From: Labrys okinawensis
GTDB lineage: Bacteria; Pseudomonadota; Alphaproteobacteria; Rhizobiales; Labraceae
DNA: 64,000 bases
Assembly (NCBI RefSeq): GCF_002982075.1
Contig: NZ_PUEJ01000007.1
Coordinates: 62,001 to 126,000, forward strand
Reading direction: 5' to 3'
Positions 9,394 to 17,852 of the stretch are shown here, piece by piece (position 1 is the stretch's first letter; every line of letters begins with the position of its first letter). Both the position numbers and the translations under genes were made by a program. The notes under the pieces were generated by a model. The model was not told the DNA's origin. It ran no database searches and was given only the letters and a program-made list of their open reading frames with translations.

Positions 9394-9733
9394 CACGCTT
9401 CTGTCATTGCTGATGCTGGCAGCCGCAGCCTCCCCGGCTTTCGGCGCGGAGGTCGAGAACGACTATCCGACGCAGGCGCGGGTCGACTATGTCATCGGCT
9501 GCATGGCTGCCAATGGCGAAACGCGCGAGGCCATGGAACGCTGTGCCTGCTCGATCGACGTGATCGCCTCCATCCTGCCCTATGACGGCTATGAGAGGGC
9601 CGAAACCATTCTGGCCATGCGCCAGGGCGTCGGCCAGCAGTCCGCCATCTTCCGCAGCACCAAGCAGTTCGACGACGCCGTCGCCAATCTCCGTCGCACC
9701 CAAGCCGAAGCCGAGATCCGCTGCTTCAAATAG
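9374..9733 (+). CDS. Small exported four-cysteine protein, PQQ operon member
   Basis: This 119-residue protein has a signal peptide (about 1-24, ending ASPAFGA). The mature part has four cysteines: one in YVIGCMAANGE, a CAC pair after MER, and a last one near the C-terminus (IRCFK). The ATG at 9374 lies inside the end of the preceding gene (20-base overlap), which fixes it as translationally coupled. It is probably a disulfide-stabilised periplasmic protein of the methanol-oxidation locus. Its biochemical role is unknown, and no haem motif (CxxCH) is present. Confidence 0.78.
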   Translation: MRPRPTDTLLSLLMLAAAASPAFGAEVENDYPTQARVDYVIGCMAANGETREAMERCACSIDVIASILPYDGYERAETILAMRQGVGQQSAIFRSTKQFDDAVANLRRTQAEAEIRCFK

Positions 9734-10031
9734 GGTATCCGGGCGTTCGGCCGTTCAGGGTCGCATGGTCCCACAGGGGTTCCAGATCCCGCCGGGCCTG
9801 CGCGACGATCTCCCCATAATCGGGCTTGAAGGGCGCGGCCAATTGCTTTTCGAGACTGCCGAGCAGCCCGAGAAGGACGGCGCATTCGGCCGTGCTCTGG
9901 AAACAGGCGCTGGACGGCGTTGCCTGCGTCTTCGGATCGCACCAGCGCGAGAGGAGTTCGAACAGTACGACAGCCTCGCTGGCGTCGAGGCCGATTTCGA
10001 CTATATCCGGCATTTGAGAGCCATCGGTCAT
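9726..10031 (-). CDS. Small hypothetical protein
   Basis: This 101-residue frame starts at ATG 10031; an in-frame ATG at 10013 is also possible. The N-terminal part reads IVEIGLDASEAVVLFELLSRW, a short strand followed by an amphipathic helix, and the rest is helical with two cysteines. It has no signal peptide and looks cytoplasmic. Proteins beginning with a D-A-x-E-A-x-V-L-F-E-x-L pattern are common small unknowns in Hyphomicrobiales (from memory). Its stop overlaps the convergent upstream gene by 8 bases. It faces the xox array on the same strand. Confidence 0.5.
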   Translation of the reverse strand: MTDGSQMPDIVEIGLDASEAVVLFELLSRWCDPKTQATPSSACFQSTAECAVLLGLLGSLEKQLAAPFKPDYGEIVAQARRDLEPLWDHATLNGRTPGYPI

Positions 10032-10128
10032 GGTTTGATTACATCGCGGCGTTGCAGTGGTGGTTTCCCGCACCACACGCTATGTCACCGATCCGAGGGG
10101 TCACGTCAAAGCATTCTTCGGCCGCGGC

Positions 10129-10965
10129 TCAACTGCCCCCGTCGGCGGGAAAAGCCCGCTTGAATTCGTTGCCGTCCGTGTCCCTGGCATCGACGGTGAT
10201 CGGCTGGCCGTCCTTGTCGTAGCTGAAGCGGAAGGTCGGGTCCTCGCTGAGCGAGATGCCGCCCTCCATCGAGAAGATCGGCTTCTGCCCCTGGCTGACC
10301 GACAGGGTCTGCACGAACCAGGCCGGAGTGTAGAGCCGCGTCACCTGATCCATCTGCATGCCGGAATAATTGGGATGGCGGATCTGGAGCTGGGCTTCCT
10401 TGCTGCCCGTCCCGGAGAAATCGCGAAAGCGCATCTTGCCCAGATTGGCCTTGGCCTCAACCGGATCCTTGCCGGCCGGCGCCGAGCAGCCGCCGGCAGC
10501 TTTCACGAAGGCCTTGGCCATGTGCAGCCTGCCGTCGCTGGTCTCACCGACCGCCCGGACATAGGAATAGGAGTTGACGCGGATGCGGGTCGACAGGCTG
10601 AATTGCCTGCGCCCCTCCCCGAGCTTGAAGGCGGCGACCAGCGGCGAGGGATTCTCGTCCACCACCAGGGTGATCGCCTTGATCGAGCGGCTGTCATTCG
10701 CCGGCAGGTCGACATGCACCTCGATCGGCACCAGCGCCGCATCCTCGGCCCTGGCCGGCGCGTTCAGACGCAGGACCGGCTCGGCATCGATGGTCTTTTC
10801 GCCGAAAAGGTCCGGGCGGATCGCATCCCAGGTCGCCTCGCTCGGCGTGTCGCCGGCCTCGGCCCAACCGGGGACGGCGAAGAGCATGAGCGCGGCCAGC
10901 CCCGCCCCGCCCAGAAAGCGGCAGCGCGATGGGCACAATCCAGCTTGTTTTTCAAGAAAGGTCAT
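10129..10965 (-). CDS. Quinoprotein dehydrogenase-associated SoxYZ-like carrier
   Basis: This 278-residue exported protein has a signal peptide of about 37 residues (ending GWAEA). It fuses a SoxY-like N-terminal domain and a SoxZ-like C-terminal domain. The SoxY-type swinging-arm cysteine corresponds to Cys160 in AGGCSAP, here internal between the two domains. Fusions of this kind accompany PQQ alcohol dehydrogenases; their carried substrate is not known. A GGAG ribosome site precedes ATG 10965. It is the last gene of the xox array on this strand, 40 bases after the CXXCW-type gene. Confidence 0.88.
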   Translation of the reverse strand: MTFLEKQAGLCPSRCRFLGGAGLAALMLFAVPGWAEAGDTPSEATWDAIRPDLFGEKTIDAEPVLRLNAPARAEDAALVPIEVHVDLPANDSRSIKAITLVVDENPSPLVAAFKLGEGRRQFSLSTRIRVNSYSYVRAVGETSDGRLHMAKAFVKAAGGCSAPAGKDPVEAKANLGKMRFRDFSGTGSKEAQLQIRHPNYSGMQMDQVTRLYTPAWFVQTLSVSQGQKPIFSMEGGISLSEDPTFRFSYDKDGQPITVDARDTDGNEFKRAFPADGGS

Positions 10966-11005
10966 TGTCCAGCTCCCTTTCTGATGCCGGCGGCGTTAAC
11001 CCCGG

Positions 11006-11554
11006 TCACGGCCGCGGCTTGATGGTCTCCAAGGCCAGGCCCGCGCCCTTCCAGCCATCGACGCCGTCGCCATACCAATAGACCTGGCTATAGCCATAGC
11101 CGAGCGCCCGCTTGGCGGCATTCCACGACATCCAGCAGTCCTTCTTGCAGAAGAACACCAGCGCCTGCTCGCGGCGGCCATGCGTCAGCTCGGCCAGGCT
11201 GCGTTTGAAATAATCCTCCGTCGCCGCCGCCAGCGCCCCCCGGCCGACTTCCGGCAGCCATACCGCCCCTGCGATGGTTTCGTGCGGCGGATCGCGCCAT
11301 AGCGTGCCGGCGGGAAGCTCGGCAGGCTTGGGCGGATGCGGCAGGACGTCGACGAAGATGGCGCCTCGCTGCTTCCAGAGGGCTTCGGCCCGCGCCGTGT
11401 CCAGGACGGTGGCGCCGGCAAGCGTCGCCGGCGTCGGTGCCCTGTAATCGTCGAGGCGGTAGCCGCTCGGTTCGGGCGGAGGACCGGCATGGGCCGGCAG
11501 CGCACCGAGGGGCAGGATCAGCAAAGCGGCCTTGAGTGCGGCAAGCCGGGCCAT
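11006..11554 (-). CDS. PQQ-dependent catabolism-associated CXXCW-type protein (rhodanese-like)
   Basis: This 182-residue exported protein has a signal peptide ending ALPAHA. It shows the family's cysteine-tryptophan signature as Cys136-K-K-D-Cys140-Trp141 (FFCKKDCWMSW), in a rhodanese-like fold with VDVLPHPPKP and GAVWLPEVG segments. Such proteins occur beside quinoprotein dehydrogenases and may handle sulfane sulfur or disulfides together with the SoxYZ-like carrier; the exact reaction is unknown. The ATG at 11554 is 4 bases from the xoxJ stop, so the two are co-translated. Confidence 0.88.
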   Translation of the reverse strand: MARLAALKAALLILPLGALPAHAGPPPEPSGYRLDDYRAPTPATLAGATVLDTARAEALWKQRGAIFVDVLPHPPKPAELPAGTLWRDPPHETIAGAVWLPEVGRGALAAATEDYFKRSLAELTHGRREQALVFFCKKDCWMSWNAAKRALGYGYSQVYWYGDGVDGWKGAGLALETIKPRP

Positions 11555-11558
11555 CGCC

Positions 11559-12446
11559 TCACTCCTGCATCTGTCCGGCGGCAAGATTGGGCCGCTCGGC
11601 CGGCAGACTGTCGATGGAGACCCGTGGCACGCCGTAATCGGCGAGCACCTGTTCGATCTCCTTTTGGCGCTTGCGGATGGCAGCGTTCAGCGTGTGTTTC
11701 CACTGTATCTCGTTCGCCCGGATACCGAAGGTGATGCGATAGGCCAGCAGAGGGCGCTCGCTTTCCTGTACGAGCGGAATGACCTTGAGCGGCTTGGCCG
11801 CCTTGCTGGCGTAATAGCCGGCAATCGGGCCCCAAAGCAGCGCACCGTCGGTGTTTCCGGCCACGAGATCGTCGATGGCCTCCTTGCCCGCCGCATTGTC
11901 CTGCTGATCCAGCGTCAGCCCATAGCTCCTGGCATTGGCGACCAGGCCGAGACGCTGCAGATGGTCGACCGGCGGCGTGCCGGCGATGATACCGAACCGG
12001 CGGCCCTTGAGGGCGGGATCCTCCAGCTTGGTGACCCCGGCCAGTGGCCCGTCCGCCCTGACCACGAGGACATAGGTGGAGGCGTAATAGGGGTTGGTAT
12101 GCTGGGTGAGATCGGAACCGGAGGCGGCCCCGATGATGACGTCGCACAGGCCCGTGCCCAGCGTGTTGCGCACGAAGCCCATGCCCTGCTGCAGCCAGTA
12201 ATAGCGCACCGGCCGCTGCAGCTCCTTGGCGACGATCTCGGCGATGCGGTTCTCGAACCCTTCCTGGCGGCGGTTCGAGAACGGCATGTTGGCAGGATCC
12301 GAGCACACGCGCAGATTCGCCTTGTCGACGAGTTCGGGTACCTGCTGGGCATTGGCGGAATTCAAGCCGAGCACCATCCCGGCCAGGGCAAGGCCTGGCA
12401 CGAGACACTGTCCGAACTCAGTTCGCCATGCAGGCCGTTTCGGCAT
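11559..12446 (-). CDS. xoxJ: XoxJ periplasmic binding protein-like accessory factor
   Basis: This 295-residue protein resembles family 3 solute-binding proteins and has a signal peptide (MPKRPAWR to NSANAQQ). The mature start VPELVDKANLRVCSDPANMPFSN is typical of MxaJ/XoxJ, which are thought to help activate the methanol dehydrogenase rather than import a solute. The chosen ATG (12446) gives a proper signal peptide; the frame opens 32 codons earlier but lies inside xoxG. It overlaps the end of xoxG by 29 bases. Order xoxF-xoxG-xoxJ is classical. Confidence 0.92.
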   Translation of the reverse strand: MPKRPAWRTEFGQCLVPGLALAGMVLGLNSANAQQVPELVDKANLRVCSDPANMPFSNRRQEGFENRIAEIVAKELQRPVRYYWLQQGMGFVRNTLGTGLCDVIIGAASGSDLTQHTNPYYASTYVLVVRADGPLAGVTKLEDPALKGRRFGIIAGTPPVDHLQRLGLVANARSYGLTLDQQDNAAGKEAIDDLVAGNTDGALLWGPIAGYYASKAAKPLKVIPLVQESERPLLAYRITFGIRANEIQWKHTLNAAIRKRQKEIEQVLADYGVPRVSIDSLPAERPNLAAGQMQE

Positions 12447-12963
12447 CCTTGGCACTCTGCGGCTTGGGATCGTGTTTTTCGGGACGGACGCGCGCAAGTG
12501 CGCCATCGCTGCGCGCCCGCAGATAAACATAGATGTCATCAAGATAGCACATTACGTTCCGGTTCGTGCCGAAAGTCGGCATCACCTTCTGGCTCGACGT
12601 GCTCACATCCTTGCGACCCTGGACCACGACGGTGGTGAACTGCTCATAGTTCATCTTCTTCAGGGAATCGGTGAGAGCCGGCGCATAGGTCGAACCGGCG
12701 CCGTCGGGGCCGTGGCAGACCGTGCATTCGGAATGATAGCGACGATAGCCGGAGAAGGTGTACCAATCCACATTGCCATCTGGAGTAATGTTATAGGTCG
12801 GTGCACCCTCCGCATCGACATATTTGCCGTCTTCACTGCTGGCCGGCTTGGCCGGATCGGCGAAAGCCGACGTCGCTGCGAAGAAGCCCAGCGCCAGTGC
12901 CGTGAGGCCGAAGAGCGCATTGCGGCGAAAGGGGGCGGGGCGGTTCCCGGCTTGTGATTTCAT
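12418..12963 (-). CDS. xoxG: XoxG cytochrome c (methanol metabolism-related)
   Basis: This 181-residue exported c-type cytochrome accepts electrons from XoxF. The haem-binding motif is Cys80-T-V-Cys83-His84 within SECTVCHGPDGAG. Two additional cysteines, in VMCYLDD and near the C-terminus (ETACMAN), match the four-cysteine layout of methanol-metabolism cytochromes. The signal peptide covers about residues 1-36. The start chosen is ATG 12963, the first that gives a compact signal. A 273-base gap separates it from xoxF, and no gene is seen there. Confidence 0.94.
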   Translation of the reverse strand: MKSQAGNRPAPFRRNALFGLTALALGFFAATSAFADPAKPASSEDGKYVDAEGAPTYNITPDGNVDWYTFSGYRRYHSECTVCHGPDGAGSTYAPALTDSLKKMNYEQFTTVVVQGRKDVSTSSQKVMPTFGTNRNVMCYLDDIYVYLRARSDGALARVRPEKHDPKPQSAKDAETACMAN

Positions 12964-13236
12964 TGGATTGGCCTGAACAAGCAATCGTTTGTCTCCCACT
13001 CAGGGCACAGACCACCATTTCGCGGGCCGAAGGGCACCGAAAGCTGGAAGTCTCTGTTTTTGTCTGGCGAGGGGGCAGGGAAAGAAGACATCTCCCCCAG
13101 CCCCGACGGGATGATCGGCCAAAGGGTTTTGCAATCTGCCGATATCGGCAAGCGGCGCAAAGACACCTTCAGACAGCAAGCCAGGGCAAACACGCATTCA
13201 CAACCGAATGCGCCTTGCCCTGGCAGGGTCACGTGC

Positions 13237-15039
13237 TCACGGCAGCGCGAACACCGTCAGCTGTCCGCCGAGCGCCGTATAGTTGTTGAGGGCTGCATAG
13301 CCGCCAACGGCGCCCAGACCCGCATTCGGGTCGGTCAGGCCTGCCGCCAGGCCGATGCCGGCCCAGCCACCGACACCCGAGAGCACCGCGATATATTGCT
13401 TGCCCTTATGGGTGTAAGTCATCACGTTGCCGATGATGCCGGAGGGGGTCTTGAACTTGTAGAGTTCCTTGCCCGTCTTGGCGTCGATCGCCTTCAGATA
13501 GCCTTCCAGCGTGCCGTAGAACACGACGCCACCGGCAGTCGCGAGCGGTCCGGACCACACCGAGAACTGCTCGGGCAGCGACCAGACGATCTTGCCCTTG
13601 GCAGCATCCCAGGCGATGAAGTTGCCCATGCCGCCATGGCTGTTGGGAGCCGGATACATCGACAGGGTGGCGCCGACATAGGGCTGGCCCGGGGTGTAGC
13701 TCACCTTGAACGGCTCGTAGTCCATGCAGACATGGTTGGTCGGCACGTAGAAGAGCCCGGTCTTGGGCGAGTAGGCCATCGGCTGCTGGTCCTTGGAGCC
13801 GAGAGCCGCGGGGCATACGCCCTTGGTATTGACGTCTTCGCCGTTCTGTTCGGTCGAATATTTGGCCACGACCAGCGGACGACCATAGGTCTTGCTGTTC
13901 TTGTCCATGTCGACCTTGGTGGCCCAGTTCACGACCGGGTCATACTTCTCGGCGACGAGCAGCTCGCCCGTCTCGCGGTCGAGGGTGTAGCCGAAGCCGT
14001 TGCGGTCCATATGGACCAGGGCCTTGCGTTCCTTGCCGTCGATCTTGAGATCGACCAGCGGGACTTCGTTGACGCCGTCATAGTCCCATTCGTCATGGGG
14101 CGTCATCTGATAGACCCACTTGGCAACGCCGGTGTCGGCGTCGCGGGCGAAGATGGTCATCGACCACTTGTTGTCGCCCGGGCGCTGCTTGGGATTCCAG
14201 GTGGAGGGGTTGCCCGTGCCGTAATAGACCAGGTTCAGCTTGGGATCATAGGAATACCAGCCCCAGGTGCAGCCGCCGCCGGTTTTCCATTGGTCGCCTT
14301 GCCAGGTCTTGATGCTGGAATCCTTGCCGATCGGCTTGCCGAGCTCGGTGGTCTTTTCCGGATCGACCAGCATTTCCTCGTCCGGGCCCATGGAATAGGC
14401 GCGCCAGGCTTGCTTGCCGGTCTTCAGGTCATAGGCGGTGACGTGGCAGCGCACGCCGAATTCACCGCCGGAAATGCCGACAAGGACCTTATCCTTGACG
14501 GGCATCACGGTCGCGGTGTTGGTCTCGCCCTTCTTGGGGTCGCCGTTGACGACGGACCAGACCACCTTGCCGCTCTTGGCGTCGAGCGCCACGACGGTGG
14601 TGTCGGCCTGATGCAGGAACACCTTGCCGTCGGCATAGGCCAAGCCGCGATTGACCGTGTCGCAGCACATCACGGGAATGACGTTCGGATCCTGCTTGGG
14701 ATCGTAACGCCAGAGGATCTTGCCTTCATTGTTGAGATCGAGGGCATAGACCGTGTTGGGAAACGGCGTGTGGACATACATGATGTCGCCGACGACCAGC
14801 GGGGCGCCTTCATGGCCGCGCAGGACGCCCGTCGAGAATGTCCAGGAGACCTGGAGCTTCTTGACGTTTTCCGCAGTAATCTGGTCAAGTTTCGAATATC
14901 GAGTATTCGCATAGTCGCCGGTCTGCAGCACCCACTGATTGGGATCCTGCGTCAGCTTCTGGACTTCGTCGTTGGCGTAGGCCTGCGCGCCGAAAAACAG
15001 CGAGCAGACCACGCCCAGCCACGCAATCAGTATTTTCAT
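13237..15039 (-). CDS. xoxF: Lanthanide-dependent methanol dehydrogenase XoxF
   Basis: This 600-residue PQQ-containing periplasmic dehydrogenase oxidises methanol (and often formaldehyde). It has a 23-residue signal peptide, the vicinal disulfide Cys125-Cys126 near the PQQ site, propeller tryptophan-docking repeats, and the catalytic aspartate in EWDYDGVNE. Asp319 is followed two residues later by Asp321, the extra aspartate that marks lanthanide-binding XoxF and is absent in calcium MxaF enzymes. The C-terminal GGWAGIG and ALPxxxxG context is typical. GGAGGAAG lies just before ATG 15039. No mxaF or mxaI is present in the window, so this is the only methanol dehydrogenase seen. Confidence 0.97.
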   Translation of the reverse strand: MKILIAWLGVVCSLFFGAQAYANDEVQKLTQDPNQWVLQTGDYANTRYSKLDQITAENVKKLQVSWTFSTGVLRGHEGAPLVVGDIMYVHTPFPNTVYALDLNNEGKILWRYDPKQDPNVIPVMCCDTVNRGLAYADGKVFLHQADTTVVALDAKSGKVVWSVVNGDPKKGETNTATVMPVKDKVLVGISGGEFGVRCHVTAYDLKTGKQAWRAYSMGPDEEMLVDPEKTTELGKPIGKDSSIKTWQGDQWKTGGGCTWGWYSYDPKLNLVYYGTGNPSTWNPKQRPGDNKWSMTIFARDADTGVAKWVYQMTPHDEWDYDGVNEVPLVDLKIDGKERKALVHMDRNGFGYTLDRETGELLVAEKYDPVVNWATKVDMDKNSKTYGRPLVVAKYSTEQNGEDVNTKGVCPAALGSKDQQPMAYSPKTGLFYVPTNHVCMDYEPFKVSYTPGQPYVGATLSMYPAPNSHGGMGNFIAWDAAKGKIVWSLPEQFSVWSGPLATAGGVVFYGTLEGYLKAIDAKTGKELYKFKTPSGIIGNVMTYTHKGKQYIAVLSGVGGWAGIGLAAGLTDPNAGLGAVGGYAALNNYTALGGQLTVFALP

Positions 15040-15392
15040 TGGGCTTCCTCCGAGTGGCCACACGCATGCCGTCCCGCCGGACCACATGCCGAACTTGATG
15101 TCGTTCTTCTAGCCTTGGGGATACCTCGTCTCTTCGACAGCGTGTCACAGCCGGCGGGTCCGCCTCGTAGCCATAGGCATAAGCCGCTGGCTTTCGAATC
15201 GACACTGCGATCCCCATCACGGTGCCGTTGGAAGTCGAAGATAGATTACCTTATGCAACGTGTTCAGATCACATGCAAGATTTCACTGATGCGGCGTTCG
15301 ATTTATTTTTACCTTATTATGGTGCATCGCATCATTTGTTGGTGCACCGCAAAATCTTGGCGGTATTATACGGTTCCTCGTCTCGGCTTGCG
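15040..15392 (-). promoter_or_regulatory. xoxF upstream region
   Basis: This 353-base gene-free interval upstream of xoxF becomes notably AT-rich between about 15235 and 15380, in contrast to the GC-rich flanks. It must carry the xoxF promoter unless transcription reads through from the hydrolase gene. No exact consensus or terminator could be picked out by eye, and no convincing small gene is present. Confidence 0.45.
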
Positions 15393-16337
15393 CTATTCCC
15401 ATTCGAGTTCATGAAAGGCACTCGTGGCATTGCGCGGATTGAACTCGTCGAACAACTGCCAGTTGTCGCGCTCGGATTGGCCCGCACGTTCCGCTGCCTC
15501 GCGCAATGTCCGCCCCTCGGCAATCATGGCGCGCACGTCGTCGCGCAGACGCACGAGGTAGCGTCGTATCGGATCGGCTGCGGCCGGCCAGGGCATCGCC
15601 GCCGGACCATGGCCTGGCACGACGCGGGCGGCCGGTCGCGAGCGCAAGGCGTCGATCACCGCAATCCAGCCCTTGAGGCTGCCGTCGAGGGCCGGGACAT
15701 GGCCGGCGAAGAGCAGGTCTCCCAGGAACCAGGTGCCGGTTTTCTCGTCCAGCACGGTGAGATCGGTGTTGGTATGGGCCGTCGGCCAGGCCTCCAGCAG
15801 CAGCGTGCGGCCGCCGAGATCGAGGGTGAGCCGGTCCTTGACCAGCAGGGTGGGCGCGATCGCTTCCGTGCCGGCAAAAGCGGCCTCCCCGATCAGCCGG
15901 CGCGTCGCCGAAAGATAGGTCCCGGCACGCGCCGACAGGGCCTCGGGCAGGTTGGCATGGCCGACGATCGTCACGCCGGGCAGGCGGAAGGCGGCGTTGC
16001 CGAGCAGATGGTCGGGATGGACATGCGTGTCGACGACATAGCGGATCGGCTTGTCGGTGCGGGCGCGAATGGCCGCCAGCAGGGCCAGACCCGCCTGCCG
16101 GGAACCGCCCGTATCGACGACCGCGACCGCCTCGCTGCCGATGACGAAGCCGGCATTGCCGATGGCATCGGCATTGCCCGGCGCGGCGAGTTCGTACGGG
16201 GCGGCAAAAACGAAGACCCCCTCGGCGACCTCCGTCATCGGCAAGGGCATCGGCAGCGTCTCAGCCGAAGCGAAGCCGGGAAGCAGGATAAGGCAGGCCG
16301 TTATCCAAAGCCGAGCCAGCATCACGAGCCGTTGCAT
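15393..16337 (-). CDS. Quinoprotein relay system zinc metallohydrolase
   Basis: This 314-residue exported metallo-beta-lactamase-fold protein has a signal peptide ending PGFASA. The zinc site Thr104-H105-V-H107-P-D109-H110 is complete; further ligands lie in AWPTAHTNTDL, FLGDLLFAG and VVPGHGPA. Members of this family cluster with PQQ alcohol dehydrogenases and their ABC transporter, with substrate unknown. The ATG at 16337 is 29 bases after the ABC ATPase gene, so it is probably in the same transcript. Confidence 0.88.
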   Translation of the reverse strand: MQRLVMLARLWITACLILLPGFASAETLPMPLPMTEVAEGVFVFAAPYELAAPGNADAIGNAGFVIGSEAVAVVDTGGSRQAGLALLAAIRARTDKPIRYVVDTHVHPDHLLGNAAFRLPGVTIVGHANLPEALSARAGTYLSATRRLIGEAAFAGTEAIAPTLLVKDRLTLDLGGRTLLLEAWPTAHTNTDLTVLDEKTGTWFLGDLLFAGHVPALDGSLKGWIAVIDALRSRPAARVVPGHGPAAMPWPAAADPIRRYLVRLRDDVRAMIAEGRTLREAAERAGQSERDNWQLFDEFNPRNATSAFHELEWE

Positions 16338-16366
16338 CCTGCAAGCTCCTTCCTGAACGTCCGGCC

Positions 16367-17098
16367 TTACAAGCCGAAGCGCTCGGCAAATTCCCGGTGC
16401 CGCGTTTCGATCCAGGTCGAATGCCGGTCCTGGCGGGCTTCCACGATCGCGACTTCATGAAGGATGCGGGTGGGACGGGGGCCGAGGAACAGCAGCCGAT
16501 CGGCCAGGCCGATCGCCTCGCGCACATTGTGGGTGACCATCAAAACCGTGATGCGATGATCGGCGACTTCGGCCAGCAGGCAGGCGCGCAGCTCCAGCGC
16601 GGCCTTGTCATCAAGCGATACGAAGGGTTCGTCCAGCACCAGCAATTGCGGCTCCAGCGCCAGGGCGCGGGCCAGGGCAACGCGGCGCTGCAGGCCCAGC
16701 GAGAGCGCATGCGGATAATGTCCGCGCCACTCTGAAAGGCCGAGCCGCCCGAACAGCCCGTCGAGGTCTCGCCGGCGCTGCGACGGGGGCAGCGCGATGC
16801 GGACATTCTGCTCGACCGTCCGCCAGGGCAGCAAACGAGGCTCCTGGAAGGTGACCCCGACGGTCAGCGCGGCGATGTCGGGCTCGACGCGGCCTTCGAA
16901 GTCACGATCGAACCCTAGCAGGATTTTCAGGGCGGTGGTCTTGCCGCAGCCGGAGGGGCCGATCAGGCAGGCAAATTCGCCGGCGGCCAGCGAGAGGTCG
17001 AGCCCCCTGACGGCCTCCACCGCCCCGCCGCGATCATCGCGATAGACCTTGCTGGCAATGCTGAGGTCAAGCAAGGGCGGGGCGCCAGCGTCGGGCAT
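16367..17098 (-). CDS. ABC transporter ATP-binding protein (NitT/TauT type)
   Basis: This 243-residue ATPase has Walker A GPSGCGKT, a Q-loop in TFQEPRLLPW, Walker B LLVLDEPF and the switch histidine in VMVTHNVREA. The LSGGQ signature is altered to LSLGLQRR, seen in some nitrate/taurine-type ATPases. The ATG at 17098 overlaps the permease end by 32 bases; the longer upstream frame shadows the permease. It powers the importer made with the next two genes. Substrate unknown; the location suggests a compound tied to methanol oxidation. Confidence 0.9.
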   Translation of the reverse strand: MPDAGAPPLLDLSIASKVYRDDRGGAVEAVRGLDLSLAAGEFACLIGPSGCGKTTALKILLGFDRDFEGRVEPDIAALTVGVTFQEPRLLPWRTVEQNVRIALPPSQRRRDLDGLFGRLGLSEWRGHYPHALSLGLQRRVALARALALEPQLLVLDEPFVSLDDKAALELRACLLAEVADHRITVLMVTHNVREAIGLADRLLFLGPRPTRILHEVAIVEARQDRHSTWIETRHREFAERFGL

Positions 17099-17852
17099 GC
17101 TTCTCAAGGGGCTGGAGCACGAGGAACTCGATGGCGAGCATGACCGAGGTGAAAGCGAGAGCATAGCCCAGCACCGCCGTGACATCCGAAAGCTGGAAAT
17201 AGAGCGAAATCGCGTAGCCGACCCCGGACGAGCGGCCGAGCAGCTCGACCACCAGCACGATCTTCCAGACCAGCGCCAGACCCGAACGTGCCGCCGCCGC
17301 GACATAGGGCGCCAATTGCGGCATCAGGACATGGCGCAGCCAGGTTCCGGCCGGAAAGCGATAGACATGGGCCATCTCCTCGAGATCGCGATCGAGGGCC
17401 CGCGTGCCCTCGCGCAGCACCACGATGACATTGGGGATCTTGTTGAGGGCGACCGCCGTCACCGCCGCCGCTTCGGTCAGGCCCAGCCAGATGTAGCACA
17501 GCACGGCGATAACCAGCGCCGGCATGTTGAGCAGGACCAGGAGCCAGACATCGAAAGCCGCATTGGCGCGGCGCCAGCGGCCGAGGACGATGCCGATGGC
17601 GCTGCCGATCAGCATCGCCACTGCAAAAGCGCCGGCAACCCGCCACAAGGTAATGGCGATATTGGCGATCAGGTCGCCGCGCTGGGTTTCCGCGACGATG
17701 AAGGCAAGCACTGCCGCGGGCGAGGGCAACAGCGGACCGCTGGCCAGCCTGGCCGCGACCTCCCAGATCGCCAGCAAGGCAAGCAGCGAGACCATGCGGG
17801 CGGCGAGGCCGGCCAGACGGCCGCCGCTCCATTCTGTCAGTGTCCGGCCCAA
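17067..17852 (-). CDS. ABC transporter permease (NitT/TauT type)
   Basis: This 261-residue inner-membrane permease has about six transmembrane segments and the cytoplasmic EAA-like loop (EMAHVYRFPAGTWLRHVLMPQLAPY). The start is a TTG at 17852, supported by a strong GGAGGGG ribosome site five bases upstream and by overlap with the binding-protein gene; the next ATG (17795) would remove the first helix edge. It partners the ATPase downstream and the binding protein upstream. Confidence 0.88.
   Translation of the reverse strand: MGRTLTEWSGGRLAGLAARMVSLLALLAIWEVAARLASGPLLPSPAAVLAFIVAETQRGDLIANIAITLWRVAGAFAVAMLIGSAIGIVLGRWRRANAAFDVWLLVLLNMPALVIAVLCYIWLGLTEAAAVTAVALNKIPNVIVVLREGTRALDRDLEEMAHVYRFPAGTWLRHVLMPQLAPYVAAAARSGLALVWKIVLVVELLGRSSGVGYAISLYFQLSDVTAVLGYALAFTSVMLAIEFLVLQPLEKHARRWRPALA

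Noticed and set aside
13237-15039. Calcium-type MxaF
   Set aside because: The D-Y-D pattern (Asp319, Asp321) marks XoxF, and no small subunit gene follows.
13060-15414. 784-codon plus-strand open frame
   Set aside because: It is antisense to xoxF, which has clear family motifs on the other strand.
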